64,000 nucleotides of DNA from NCBI RefSeq assembly GCF_963924675.1, contig NC_089221.1:90624998-90688997 (forward strand), in the 5' to 3' direction. Below the pieces are notes generated by a model. It made no database searches. It saw only the letters and a list, made by a program, of their open reading frames with translations, and was not told the origin of the DNA. How positions within the stretch are numbered: position 1 is the first letter of the stretch; every line of letters starts with the position of its first letter. This DNA is from Phocoena phocoena (lineage: Eukaryota > Chordata > Mammalia > Artiodactyla > Phocoenidae). Below, piece after piece: positions 35,326-47,394 of this stretch. Both the position numbers and the translations under genes were made by a program.

Positions 35326-35439
35326 AAGCCAAGTGTTCTTGATGCTTATGAATGGGTACTGGGTACCGAGCCTGTGTGTATTACTATGATACTGACTTGT
35401 CTGTCTTTCTCTTCTCCTTACTGCTATGGCTGCTGGCTT

Positions 35440-35655
35440 TGATCAAGTGCATATTGTGTGCTATGTAGTACATGTGTTCTGACTTTACATGAATGATCTC
35501 TTTTAATCCTCTCAGCCACTCTATGAGGTTATATTTTACAGATGAGGAAAGCCAAGCTTGGAGAGATGATGTAACCTATTCTAGGTCACTCAGCCAGAAG
35601 TGTAGCCAGGGTTTGGATCCAGGCAGCCTGACTCCAGAACTCTTTGTTTTTAACC
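35440..35655 (-). mobile_element. MIR fragment
   Basis: Antisense MIR order: 'gaatgatctcttttaatcct', 'ctatgaggttatattttaca', 'gatgaggaaagccaagcttg', 'ctaggtcactcagccagaag', 'gtttggatccaggcagcctg', 'actccagaactctttg'. Confidence 0.88.
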
Positions 35656-36254
35656 ATGACATTGAAGTTTATATGAGCTCACAAGTATATGGAAGGATCA
35701 GAAACTTGTCAGGTCAGAGAGTTAGAGCCCCAGGGGCAAGCTGCCTCTCTGTCTTCTTCCTTCTGTCACACCTATATGGGAGGTTACAATGAGGGAGAAA
35801 ACTGGAAGAAAAGTTAATTTCAACTTGGAACATGAGAGGCCATCTCTTTGTGTTGAACTTGGCCCAGGCCATGCTGTGATTCCCGTGGTGGGCTGTGTTC
35901 TATGACCAATAAAAGCATCTAATACTCTGTCACTGATTGGCCTTTGCCTCCTGGATGCTTGAAGGTAATTTTCATTATCTCAGGACTGCAGGGACCATTA
36001 CTACAAGGATGAGTAAGAGATATGCCCTGGCCTGTTGTGATTCTTCCTCTTCTGATGTTTTCTCTTTTCCTTGGAAGCTGAGAAATAGTCTCTCTGCTGG
36101 GTCCCTGTCCTCTGCCCTCATTCCTTTGGGCCAGCTGAAAGGATAACCCCTCTGAATGGAGGCCATGCTAACACACAGTTTTATCGCTGTGGAAGACTGT
36201 CTGGGTCAGGGATCAGGCTGCTCGTCTCACAAGTAAATAAAGAAAAGTGACAGC
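35656..36254. other. no recognisable feature
   Basis: Unassigned sequence. Confidence 0.45.
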
Positions 36255-36655
36255 CTTTGTGTTTGCTCTTCTCTCTGCCAGGAATGTTCTCCCATTCTTA
36301 TAATTCAGCTCTCAGTGCAAACGTTACCTCCTCATCCAGGATTGCTCTGGGCAACCTCCTTAAATATCTTCCTCCAATATCATCCCACAGTGTTAATTTC
36401 CTTCAGAGAAAGTGCTTTTATTCTCTGAAATCACTAATTATAATGATATATACTAGTTACACCACTGGTTATAATGATATGACTAATGGTATATAATGAT
36501 ATAACTAATGACTAAAACTATAACTAGTTATAGTCTCCTTGAGGACAGGGGTCTTTTGTTCAACACTATATCCTCAGCTTCTAGAATTAGTGCCTAGCAT
36601 ACAGAGGGTAGGTATTAACTATTGGTTAGATGGATGAATGATTGAGTCCCATTAT
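36255..36655 (+). mobile_element. L2 LINE 3' end with internal AT-rich expansion
   Basis: L2 order: 'ctctgccaggaatgttctcc', 'ctcagtgcaaacgttacctc', 'cttgaggacaggggtctttt', 'gttcaacactatatcctcag', 'tgcctagcatacagaggg' and 'ggatgaatgattgag'. Between 36439 and 36533 the element carries three imperfect copies of 'ataatgatata' plus 'actaatg'/'actagt', which is not part of L2. Confidence 0.82.
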
Positions 36656-39600
36656 TTTCTTTGGATAGGACTAGCAAAAGCAGTCTGTAAAATGCAACTA
36701 GAGTTGACAAAACTTGTGCATAGTTTTAGTACGCATTTCCCTTTACAATAAAGTTCAGAAAGTGGGGAGATTCTTTCCTCCAACTGACCAATACATGTGT
36801 TATATCGTGTGGCCAACCGACTTTCTTCTAAGAGTTCTGAGAGAGGGGCTATTGCACTCCCTCCACCCTTGCCCCCAATTCTGCCAGAGGAAAAATGACA
36901 AACTCTCTTTGAGCTAATTGCTGTTTGATACAATTGTCTTGTACTTTCCTGTGTCATTTGTGTGTGTGTGCCCATGCATGCAACACACAGGTGTGGTGCC
37001 ATCGAACATACTCTCTGTGCTACAAGGTGCTTTCCTATCTGTCCTCCTGACAGATGAATCCAGCAGGAGAATGCTTGTGACATGGGCCAAATGCTGATAA
37101 CTGTAGGCCAGGAATATTGCCAAGCAACTCCCTACTGGAACACTTCCTTACCAGATAGCACCTAGGCATGAGGGGAAGCCATCCTGCAGATTTCAAAACA
37201 GGAAGGCAAAAACAAGATAAACTTCCTTTTGCAACCCAGAATGAAGTTCTTTGTATAAGCTACTGCCATTTTCCACCCAGTGCTACCTCTAGGGCTACCG
37301 GGGGACCTAACCCATGAAGAAACACAGGCATTTTAGGTTCCCAATTGATTAATCCTACAAACCATCCATTATTCATTGCAGACCTGCAGTGCTCAGCTTC
37401 AATGCTACCATGCTCTGGGGGATACAGATGACATGGACCTGCACTCTAGGATTTCATATTCTGAGAGGATATATGAGACCAACTCTATTTAACACAGAAT
37501 ATAATTAAGGCTAAGTTGGTTTTCAGGACAATATTGTATTGTTATAGCATTGTTTCAGGTTTGTAAATCTTGTGTCCAAAAAAAAGATTGTAAATTACAG
37601 GGGTGCTGTGAATTACTTCTAAATTTTTAGTGACAGCAACTTGTGCAGTCCTGGGTACAAAATAGACCCTCATGGGAAAAAAATAGTGGTTTGAATGTTA
37701 TGGAGCCCTATAGAAGTTGGTCCAGGCTGCTTTATTACTAATTGAAAGGAACGGTCGGTGGGGCAGAATTTCTGTTCTAACCCTAGGGCACCTTTCAAGA
37801 AAAGGGTCACATGAGCCATCTCTAGAAGTGCCACTGAATTGCTGAAGGAGATTGGCTTCAAGTTGACCCAGAAAGTTTCAAGGTGTCCCCAGAAAAGGTG
37901 ACAGCTATGAAACTGTCCAAGTCATGCCTGGGAGACCAAATAGTGCTTTGACACTTGATATCCTGAGCTCCCTAATTAGTTACACTGTTGCCAAACTCTC
38001 GGGAGCCCTAGCTCTGTCAGAGGCCTGGGAAGCTCCGCCTGACCTCGGTGCCATTGTCTGCCTGCTTTTGTTGTTGGTATGCCTGCTCTTTTAGTGAGTT
38101 TAAGTTTGCCCTTCTTTTGTTCAATTCCTTTCTCTGACCAGCTGCCCTGAACTTCATTCAAATGCCATGTGCGTGTTTTTGAAACCTGGCCATTTAATTC
38201 ACAGAAGAGCCTCGGGTCACATTGCTTTGAGTTGCAGCTTCCAATTGATGTTTAAAAAAGACTAAAAGCAGGACTCCAGCTGCACCTTCAGAGTTTCACC
38301 AGGTGTGTTAGCAGAAGACGGCGAGAAAAGGAGTCAGACAGATTGGAGTCATATCACAGTATTTCAAATGGATGTACTGTGCTTGTACTATGGTATTTCA
38401 TAGGTGGTTATCAGTGTTCATCACAATAAACTGAAAATATAGGAAGACAGGAATAAAAAAGCACTAGTGAAAATGATGGATCATGTGTTCCTGGGATCCC
38501 CAAGCTGAGAACTGGAGAGTTCAAGATTCTAACGGTCTCTGCTTTGGGCTGTCCTTCCCACTGAGGCTTTTGTAAGGCCCCATAGTTTCTGCAGACCTCT
38601 ACACCCTTATCTGTCTGAAAGAAGGAAAGAACCCAACCCAAGTTTCCAGAGCCTTAGGCCTATGAGTGAATGACTCAGTGGAGAGATCTGGAAGTTCATA
38701 CTGTTTTGAATCTCAGTAATAGAAGTAAGGAACATCTCAAGTGGCCTCACACCATTTTCTTTTTCCAGAGCACTGTTGCAACCAGCCAACCAGAAAGACA
38801 GTTATTTACTGTTTTATTCTGAAAATGTTTCTTGGAAATTAGATTTTTTTTTTAGTCAAACCTTATTTCCCACTACCTCTTGTTGAACGCTGGGGTATAT
38901 GTAGGACAACATAGGCTAAAAGCTAAGAGAAGTAGATGGAATGAGCGTCCCTGAGTTACCGTTCCAGCCGGAGACTCATTGGTGTGCACACCTGGGGTTC
39001 CTCTTCTGTATTGTCCTTGGGATCTGCCCCCTTGGGTAGAGAGTTGTCCCTGTAGAATTATGCTATTGTTACAAAAGATGTCATGTGCATGAGGGAGTGT
39101 AAAAGTTTAAGAGGAAAAGGGTTTTCCCTTTGAAACAGAGGAAGCTAGCGAGCATGGCACTCACGTTTGCAATCAAACCTATTTCCTCACCATTTTAGGT
39201 CTCTCTTGGGTCATGGTAAGAGTTGTGCTTTTAGTTACATCTTCTATACTTCATAATGAACCGCTAGACCTTGAAGCCAAGCCATGTCAAGTTGAAAGTA
39301 TTTTAAGCTCTTCATTCATCTAGAACCTTATCTCAACACAGAACTTGTATTTTCCCTGAAGCTTTTCAAATTGACTTCTTTTGCAGGGGAAAAAAACCTT
39401 TGCATGCATTAAGTTCTTTGGACTTCCCTATTTTTATTTCCTAACTAGCATATTGTCATTTCCTCTGTCATACACAATCTGGCCTTATTGTATTCCTTGC
39501 CATTTGGTCTCCTCAAGTAGCCCAGCTTCATCAGCCTCTTCTCTGACTTTGAGAGTTTTTGCCTTATGCTGAATATAAATTACCACATTCCAGTTCTATG

Positions 39601-39839
39601 AAAAACTAGAGAGTTTCAGATTTTATCTGATTTGCTCATAATATTAAACTTCAAGAACATACTCTCAACAGCTGAGGTCCAAAAAATGATCAGAGCTAAA
39701 TTTGGTAAAGACCAAATTTGCTGGCTATTAAATTCTTCAGTTGATTTTATATTTTGTAGTTTATGCATCTTATCTTAGTTATCCTTTCTTGGGTCTCTGA
39801 CATTCCATCCAGCAAAAGAATAAATGCCCTCTCTGTTTA
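36656..39839. other. about 3.2 kb without recognised repeats or genes
   Basis: No family recognised. It contains a short (TG)n at about 36957-36970 and the longest frame of the window, minus strand 36652-37083 (143 codons). That frame shows no domain, has no plausible exon ends, and overlaps other open frames, so I do not call a gene. Confidence 0.45.
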
Positions 39840-39990
39840 AGTGACTTCATTTATAAACTGGAGAAATTAATAGTACTTACTTCATTGTTTTGTTGATAGA
39901 TTAAAGCAGATACTAAATGTTCGGTATTTAGAACAGTGCTTGACATATGGAGACTGCTCCAAAACATTGTTATTATTGTTGTTGTAATAA
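39840..39990 (+). mobile_element. MIR 3' half
   Basis: Sense MIR tail: 'cttcatttataaactggaga', 'aattaatagtacttacttca', 'gataga ttaaagcagat' and 'gaacagtgcttgacatatgg'. Confidence 0.75.
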
Positions 39991-40639
39991 TTATTCGATC
40001 TGTTATTGAAATGACATTTGGTTCCAAATATCAGATGTTAAAAATGTTGAGATCATTTATGACAGAAAAGGACTTTCTGAATATACCTAAGTGATACTGA
40101 GGCCCTCACGGCATATCCTGCTGGCATCTTGGACTAGTCACCATCATGTGACATTAGTTTGCCCTCTCTAATTAATAGCCTTGCTTTATTACTCTTTTTT
40201 TTTTTTTTTAACTTCATGCTCCAAGTATGTTTCCTTGCTTAGGCTAATTACATCGTGTTACCCTAAAAATGCCTACTATTTTATCAACAACTTTCATTTT
40301 CCCTGTTTTGTTTGTATCACAGGGTCTAAAGGAGTCTGAGATCATTTAGATCCTCCCTACCATCAGATTGATGCCAATTCAGCCGCCTCAAACAGGTAAC
40401 ACACTCTTTTAGAGTACCTCGAGGGAAGGGCACTACACAACACCCTTTGTAATTTATGTCAAAATACCAAATAAAATTTTTGTTTGACAATTATCTTCAA
40501 GTCTTATTAGCTTTGCTACCCTTTTCTCTAGTATGATTCTTTTAAGACACTTAAAACAATTTCTCCAAGGAGCATCCTGTGCTTTTTTGGTCTTTAAATG
40601 ATATCCCCACTGATTTTTCCATGGAGTTCATACTATCTG
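39991..40639. other. no recognisable feature
   Basis: Unassigned. It includes a poly-T run at about 40193-40210. Confidence 0.45.
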
Positions 40640-40900
40640 TTAAATTCAAGTGACAGAAAACACAATTCAAACCTATTAAGAGATTTAATATATAATTTAA
40701 CTGAGAAGAGCAGAACTAGGGTGGCTTTGGATCCTGTTTAAGCCACCAACAGCACCAGGATTGGTTTCTCCTCTGTGTCAATTCTCTGTACTCTTCCTGT
40801 TGGTGCCATTCTCCTCCAGGTTTCCTCCTCATTTCCATAAGATACTACAACAGTTCTGCACTTTATTCTCAGCTGGCAGTCTAGAGGGAAAGAGAGAATC
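40640..40900. mobile_element. possible ancient interspersed repeat
   Basis: 'caagtgacagaaaacacaat', 'tcaaacctattaagagattt', 'gtggctttggatcctg' and 'cctctgtgtcaattctctgt' follow the order of a widespread old mammalian repeat that begins with a 'gtgacagaaacccaactcaa' string. Class not resolved. Confidence 0.45.
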
Positions 40901-40959
40901 TTAGTGAAACAAGTTTAGATATTTGCAAACAGCATTAAGCATAGAAGTGTGATAGAGAA

Positions 40960-41600
40960 TTGGTGATAAGGTGAGCTGGGCAAGGTGGTGGGGTAGGGAC
41001 TTTTGGAAGGTGTTTTTTGACTTCAGGCCTAAATGAGAAAACAGCCATGAAAACATCCTGAGAAAGATTGTTTAAAGCAGAATAAACAGCAGGTGCAAAC
41101 GTCCTGAGACAAAAATGGGCTTGACCTATTCTAGGGGCAAAAAGAAGGCTGGTGTGGCTAGAACTGTAAATGAGGAGGTTTGGAAAAAGATAAGGTCAGA
41201 GGTGGCAGGGTCACATTTTGTGGATTCCTGCAGACCACCACAAAAAGGAGTTTTAGGGCTCCCCTGGTGGCGCAGTGGTTGAGAGTCTGCCTGCCGATGC
41301 AGGGGACACGGGTTCGTGCCCCTGTCCGGGAGGATCCCACATGCCGCAGAGCGGCTGGGCCCGTGAGCCATGGCCGCTGAGCCTGCGCGTCCGGAGCCTA
41401 TGCTCCACAACGGGAGTGGCCACAACAGTGAGAGGCCCGCGTACCGCAAAAAAAAAAAAAAAAAAAAAAAGGAGTTTTAATTTTTATTTTGTAGTAAAAT
41501 AAAGCCACTGGAATGTTTTTAGCCAGGGATGAATTGATTTCAAAAGCTAAATGTGGCTGCCCTGAGGAAGATGGACTATGATAGGTATGTTAGCCTGCTG
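40960..41600 (+). mobile_element. ancient mammalian repeat split by a SINE
   Basis: Two collinear parts, 40960-41255 and 41480-41600. The first holds 'gcaggtgcaaacgtcctgag', 'gaaggctggtgtggctagaa' and 'aaggtcagaggtggcagg'; the second holds 'tttagccagggatgaattga' and 'gtggctgccctgaggaagat'. The same family appears at 59640-60130. I recognise the motif order but not a certain name. Confidence 0.55.
41256..41465 (+). mobile_element. CHR-2-type SINE, well preserved
   Basis: Starts 'gggctcccctggtggcgc', with box B 'gggttcgtgcccc', 'gagcggctgggcccgtgagc' and 'gcctgcgcgtccggagccta', and ends in a long A tail. A 14-bp perfect duplication, 'aaaaaggagtttta', lies at 41242-41255 and 41466-41479 (its A-run merges with the tail). 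It splits an older repeat. Confidence 0.94.
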
Positions 41601-43419
41601 TCCCCAGGCTCCCCCATGCTCCCCAAAGTAAGGACTAAGGCAAGAATGTGCACGTAGTGTATATAGAAGATGATCCCAGGGAGCCTGAGTGAGAGACCTA
41701 CGTTAAAGAAATAGCTATATAGAAACTAATACAAGTTCCAGAAATAGCCACCTCATTTCTCACCACCTCTGATTAGGTTACTTGCCGGTTCTCTGTAGCA
41801 ATCACTCAGGGAAATCCGCTGAGTGAATGTGACCTAAGGCACATAATAACTCTGGAGTCAACAGCCAAGCCTTTCCCAAGCATGGGAGCTAACCGTGGGG
41901 GAAGGGTGATGGCTCAGAGAGGACCTGAGGCACAATTACCAGAAAAGTGATGAATAGGTAATAGATGCCATAAATAATGGATCATCTTCATAGTTCCTCT
42001 TCCTTAAAATCCATAGAAGGTTGGGTCCCAAAATAATTGCATCTGGGTCTTATATATTGGAATTTCTTTATATTATTCTTCTATGATATGGAATGGTGGG
42101 CTTTTGATTTTTATTGTATTTAAATAATACAGATGAAAAAGCACAGATACACAGCATCGATGGTAGAAAAGTGTTGAAAATAGGAAACCTGATAGCAAGT
42201 TTTAAGATACTCTGCAGGACTTGATTAGATGGCATTATTACAGTAATTTTTGCTGAGCAATCTGTTATGGGGAAAGATATTTATTTAGCATTTTATGCAT
42301 CTGTGAAAGGAGGCTTATGTTTTGAAAGAAGCACTTTAAATATTTCATATCTCTCCGTTAATTGGGATCTAAATATATCATAAAATAATCTTTGAACTAA
42401 TTTCAATTTCAGATTATTTTCAAAGAACCTACCTCTTATTCTCAAAAAAGAAAAAATAAAAGCGAGCTCAGAGAACACAGGAAAAGTTCTGATACTGAAG
42501 GGCCTGGCACCATAGTTGAAGATAAAAGAGTGACACATCTGTGTGTTTGTGTTTGGCCATCACTAACAAGGTAAGGCTCGGGAGAGATGTGCCTATCTTT
42601 CCATGAAGCAGAGGGTCAGCAAAAACAGAGAAAGAACTCAAGCCAGGAAACATTTAAAAGGATCCTACTAAAAGATAAAAAAAGGGGAGATCCCAGACTG
42701 TGAAAGATAATATTGTTCAAGGTATGTGGAAGCAGTCCCAGTAAAAGGAAAAAAAAAAATCAAGAAATAAAGACACCGCAAGTAGAGAGGAATAATGTCT
42801 CACACATAACTCAAAGGTCATATGGCTGTGCTACATCTACTTGGAGAGGTGAAAGAGGAAGGAGAAGAAATTATTTGAATTTGGACTAGTGCCCCTAGGC
42901 TGTCCTGCAGGGACAACTCTCCCCTGCAAGACTGGTCAATGTTTTTTTGTGGAAGGCTGATTTTCTAAAAATTAATTTCTTTATCCTGCTCTTATTTGCT
43001 ACTTCCTTTAGTGTCACTATTCAAGTATAAAAACTTGACATGTTATTGTTGAAGGACATGCTTTCCTTCCTGTGGTATCTAAGATTTCCACTTCCTCTCT
43101 CATGGCCCTAAGGAATTTCATATCCCCAGGCTTGGAAGCTGTTTATCCTAAAAAAAGGCTGTCAAACTCCAGGTGGGTTTGACATATAATATGTTTTTCA
43201 ATATAATTTTCACTCTGTGGGGGCTTGTTTAGTAAGATCCATTGCTCTGGCCCCCAATCTTCAATACATTCTCCAAACTGGAGCCTAAGCCTAAAGATGT
43301 GATAGAGAAGCAAAGAAGATAGATACAAAACACAGCGGAAACTCTGCGCTGGTTTTGTATTTGTTGAGGTAAAAAACACTAGTTTCTGTGACAGCCAAGT
43401 CATGAAATGTCTGTAATTT
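41601..43419. other. no recognisable feature
   Basis: About 1.8 kb of unassigned sequence with a short poly-A at about 42750. The minus-strand frames at 42293-42653 and 43143-43424 have no recognisable product. Confidence 0.45.
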
Positions 43420-43800
43420 AACAAAGTAAAATGTTTTTCTTGCTCATCTCGGGGCTATTCTGGTCAGCACGTGAATGAGTGGGTAGGTGGAGGGGTCAAG
43501 TGAGAGGTGATTCTGTTCTACAGGACTATTAGGGAACCAGGTTCCTTGCTTCTTGTGTCTGTCTTTTGGGACCACTGAGTCTTCTCCATTAAGCTAGCAG
43601 ATGAGAAAAGAGAGCTAACATCTCATTTGGGGAGAGAGGTGGGTGGGGAGGGCCATCAGGTAGGCCTGAAGGTGATGCACTGCACCCGCACTCATATTCT
43701 GTTAGCCAGAACTCAGTGCACATGACCGTATCCAAGCGCAAGAAAATTGTAGTACCATTGTTTTCCCCGGGGGTACCAGCAAGCTCTACCACAGGGTGCT
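43420..43800 (-). mobile_element. possible ancient LTR-like repeat
   Basis: 'tgtttttcttgctcatctcg', 'ggaaccaggttccttgcttc', 'gttagccagaactcagtgca', 'catgaccgtatccaagcgca' and 'agaaaattgtagtacc' follow the antisense order of an old mammalian LTR-like repeat with a 'cagaactcagtcacatggcc' core. Family uncertain. Confidence 0.45.
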
Positions 43801-43959
43801 GGACTGCTTCTGCTCCCACCTGTTCACTGTCACTCAGATCATCCTCCAACTGGTGGGCTGGAGAGGACTAGTTCTAGACCAGAAGAGCCAATTGCCAAAT
43901 TTTCAGGAATTTTGAAAGCTGGTTGTTAAACACAGCCATTATTAAAAACTAAATTATAC

Positions 43960-43999
43960 AAACCTACTATTTTAAAATGTTTAAACCTACTATTTAAAG
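43960..43999. repeat. short imperfect tandem repeat
   Basis: 'aaacctactatttt' at 43960 recurs as 'aaacctactattta' at 43983, followed by a decayed third copy. Confidence 0.8.
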
Positions 44000-44658
44000 G
44001 TTAACTACTACTTTAAGATTAAAGATAAATACTGAAAACCCATCCGTTTTAAAATTATGCTACCACTTTGTTCCTTAACTCAATTCTTGAGGTGACTAAT
44101 CTCTAAAGTATCTGCGTGGTGGAAGCACCATAGAACAGTGTGCTACTGTGTATATTTCCCCAAATTCACATTCATTGACTTTACATTGGTAACTTGAAAT
44201 CAGCCAATATGGGAGTATGTTCAGTCTGGCAATAGGCAATGCTACAGATCAGGGGATGATTTATTGTTCAGTTGATTGTCTGGACTTAAGAAAATGTTAA
44301 TAATTCAGATTAAATTTAAAAGTATCTTATGCTTACAGCCTTTACATAGTGGATAGGATAGCACCTTTATTTGAGGAAATATTCTTCCAGTATTAAACAC
44401 GATCATCTAATTCAGCAAAGAAGTTGTTTGCCTCACTGATGAAAGAGTGAAGTTTGAAATACGGTAATGCTGAAGCCAAAAGACTTTTCTGTTTAATAAA
44501 TCAAATTTGTATAAGGACGAAAAATAGTTTAAAAGTAAGTCACACATCAAATTTAGTGGCAATAAATATATTAGGTAAAGTTAGTGGATTGGGATGCTAC
44601 TCTCATTGTCAAATCATGGTTAAATTGAAACTATAGGTTGCTCAAGCATATAAGAATT
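44000..44658. other. no recognisable feature
   Basis: Unassigned AT-rich sequence. Confidence 0.45.
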
Positions 44659-44801
44659 CAGTAAAAGTTTTTTTATTGAAGTATAGTTGATTTACAATAC
44701 TGTATTATTTTCAGGGTACAAAAAAGTGATTCAGTTATACATATTTTTTGCACATTATTACCATTATAGGTTATTATAAGATATTGAATATAGTTCTGTA
44801 T

Positions 44802-44850
44802 ACGTGTATGTATGTATGTGTGTGCGTATATATATATATATATATATATG
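44802..44850. repeat. (TATG)n/(TG)n/(TA)n microsatellite
   Basis: Simple repeat within the L1, ending in about ten TA units. Confidence 0.9.
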
Positions 44851-45129
44851 GCACATCTTCTTAAGCCAATCATCTGTTGATGGGCACTTGCACTGTTTCC
44901 ATGTTTTGGCTATTATAAATAGTGCCGCTATGAATATTGGAGTGCACGTATCTATTCAAATTAGAGTTTTTGTCTTTTCTGGATATATGCCCGGGAGTGG
45001 GATTGCTGGATCTAGTTTTAGTTTTTTATGGAACCTCCATACTCTTTTCCATAGTGGTTCTACCAATTTGCAGTCCCACCAAGAGTGAAGGAAGGTACCC
45101 TTTTCTCCACACCCTCTCCAGCATTTATT

Positions 45130-45334
45130 TATTTATTTATTTTTAATTTTTTTTTTTTGTGGTACGCGGGCCTCTCACTGCCATGGCCTCTCCCGTTGCG
45201 GAGCACAGGCTCAGCGGCCATGGCTCACGGGCCCAGCCGCTCTGCGGCATGTGGGATCTTCCCGGACCAGGGCACGAACCCGTGTCCCCTGCATCGGCTG
45301 GCGGACTCTCAACCACTGCGCCACCAGGGAAGCC
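45130..45334 (-). mobile_element. CHR-2-type SINE nested in L1, with 15-bp deletion
   Basis: Antisense SINE with the duplication 'ctccag[c/t]atttatt' at 45116-45129 and 45335-45348 (13 of 14 match). Compared with its sister copies (for example 49591-49800) it reads 'gagcacaggctcagcggcc' and so lacks the segment between two 'aggctc' direct repeats, which looks like a slippage deletion. Confidence 0.93.
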
Positions 45335-46974
45335 CTCCAGTATTTATTATATGTAGACTTTTTGCTGGTAGCCATTCTAGCCTGTGTGACATACCTCATT
45401 GTGGTTTTGATTTGCATTTCTCTAATAATCAGCAATGTTGAGCATCTTTTCATGTGTATGTTGGCCATCTGTATGTCTTCTTTGGAGAAATGTCTATTCT
45501 GCCCATTTTTTGATTGAATTGTTTGATTTTTTGATATTGAGTTGCATGAGTTGTTTGTATATTTTGGATATTTAACCCCTTGTCAGTCACATTGTTTGCA
45601 AATATTTTCTCCCATTCCATAGGTTGTTTGTTCATTTTATTGATGGTTTCCTTTGCTGTCCAAAAGCTGTTAAGTTTGATTAAGTCCCATTTATTTATTT
45701 TTGCTTTTATTTCTTTCTACTTGGAAGACTAATCTAAGAAAATATTGCTACAATTTATGTCCAAGAATGTTTTGTCTCTGTTCTCTTCTAGAAGTTTTAT
45801 AAGGTCATAAAAGACCTTATATTTAGGTCTTTAAACCAATTTGAGTTAATTTTGGATATGGTGTGAGTGAGTGTTCTAATTTCATTGATTTACATGTAGC
45901 TGTCCAGCTTTCCCAGCAGCACTTGAAGAAACTGTCTTTTCCCCACTGCATATTCTTGCCCCCTTTGTCATAGATTAATTTACTGTAGGTGTGTGGGTTT
46001 ATATCTGGGTTCTCTATTCCATTCCACTGATCTATATGTCTGTTTTTGTGCCAATACCATGCTGTTTTGATTACTGTAGCCTTGTAGTATATTCTGGAGT
46101 CTGGAAAGGTTATGCCTCTAGCTTTGTTCTTTTCCCTCAGGATTGTTTGGCATTTCTGGGCCTTTTGTGGTTCCATATAAAATTTAGGATTATTTGTTCC
46201 TTTAATTTTAACATTTTAACAATATTAATACTTAGCTATATCGAGTCCTCTTCCAGGGCCTGTCTGTCTGAAATAAAGTGCTTCACTGTTACACACTCTT
46301 GTGGTGCCACCCAGTACATGCGCTGACAGTATCTGCCTGGCTAGACCCATCATCCCTGTGCATGCGCTGACAATGGTCATCACAGTTTAGCCTGGATCAC
46401 ACCCCAGGTGCCCTGGTCTGTTTCTGCACAGCTAGACCAAACATCTGGTTAGGAAATGTGGCAAGGCTGCAGCCACCAACAAAGGTCTCTTTCTGCCCTG
46501 ATTGTTAGCAAGCCAGCGCACGTGCACTCCTCTTGAGGAGATTCTAGGCTTCTCCAGCCCCTCTGTTCCAGAAGATTTCCCACACTCAAGGGGGCTTACC
46601 AGGGCGAGGGTCTCATTCCCTTACAGATTCCTCCCGGGGGCATCGGTCCTGTCCTGGTGCCACCCCACTTTCTTTTCCTGCCCTACCCAGTTATGTGGAG
46701 ATCTTTCTTGCAGCATTGGTTGCATAGGATATCTTCTGCCAGTTTCCAGTTGGTTTTCTGTGAGAATTGTTTCACACATAAATATATTTTGATGTGTTTG
46801 TCAGGGTGGGGGGGTGGTGAGCTCCACATCCTCCTACTCAGCCATCTTGATCCCCTTCCCCCAGCAAAATTTTTGAGAATCTCTTGGCTGTAAGGAATTA
46901 GCAATAAAGAGTATTTAATATTATTGTTATTTGTAAATTGTGGGCTACACATCATTCATATTAAACTTTACAAT

Positions 46975-47036
46975 AAACTTACATATGTATATATTATATG
47001 TGTATATAGATATCCATATATTGTGTATATACACAT
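46975..47036. repeat. TA/TG-rich low-complexity tract
   Basis: Interspersed TATA and TGTA units. Confidence 0.8.
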
Positions 47037-47069
47037 TTTTCCCCCTAGAGACCTTTTGTTAAATATTTA

Positions 47070-47394
47070 CCAGCATAACTGCACCCACCTCCCATCACAG
47101 TGGGTGAAATTCTCAGCACTTTTCCTCTGTTACCTGATCTCCCTTTCACTTCCTTGCTGTTTACCCTAGTTCCTTCCTTTCTTCTCCCTGTACCCATCAT
47201 TTGCACATCTTATTTCTTCAAAAATCACCTCAAGTGTTTTTGTCTTCAGGGATTCTTTCCTGGGTGAGTTTTCACCTTACCCTACTACAGTGAGTTCAGG
47301 TATCCCTTCTTTATATTCCCACAAATGCCTTATGGACTAACTGCTATTATGATTTTCATGTTTAGCCTTGTCTCACTATTTTTATAGTTGTAAC
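47070..47394 (+). mobile_element. L2-like fragment (tentative)
   Basis: Pyrimidine-rich text with 'aaaaatcacctcaagtgttt' and 'tcttcagggattctttcctg' resembles the L2 'caaatgtcacctcctt..gaggccttcc' segment. Confidence 0.4.

Larger units (their letters stand above)
44672..46861 (-). mobile_element. L1 LINE with both ends but large internal deletion
   Basis: The left part (44672-46200) is antisense L1 3' UTR and C-terminal ORF2: 'attgaagtatagttgattta', 'catctgttgatgggcacttg', 'tttccatgttttggctatt', and minus-strand frame 45823-46176 with ORF2-like peptide. The right part (about 46240-46861) is the antisense 5' UTR end. It reads 'cacatcctcctactcagcca' and 'tcttgatcccc' at 46820-46855, which is the complement of the typical L1 start 'aagatggctgagtaggagga'. 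ORF1 and most of ORF2 are missing between them. A candidate duplication, 'cagtaaaagtttt' (44659-44671) / 'cagcaaaattttt' (46862-46874), 11 of 13 matching, encloses both parts. A SINE is nested at 45130-45334. Confidence 0.82.

Noticed and set aside
36652..37083. Longest open frame (143 codons, minus)
   Set aside because: No recognisable domain or gene context; other frames overlap it, and such a length is expected by chance in 64 kb.
42740..42765. Processed pseudogene poly-A
   Set aside because: The A-run is short and no coding-like sequence or duplication flanks it.
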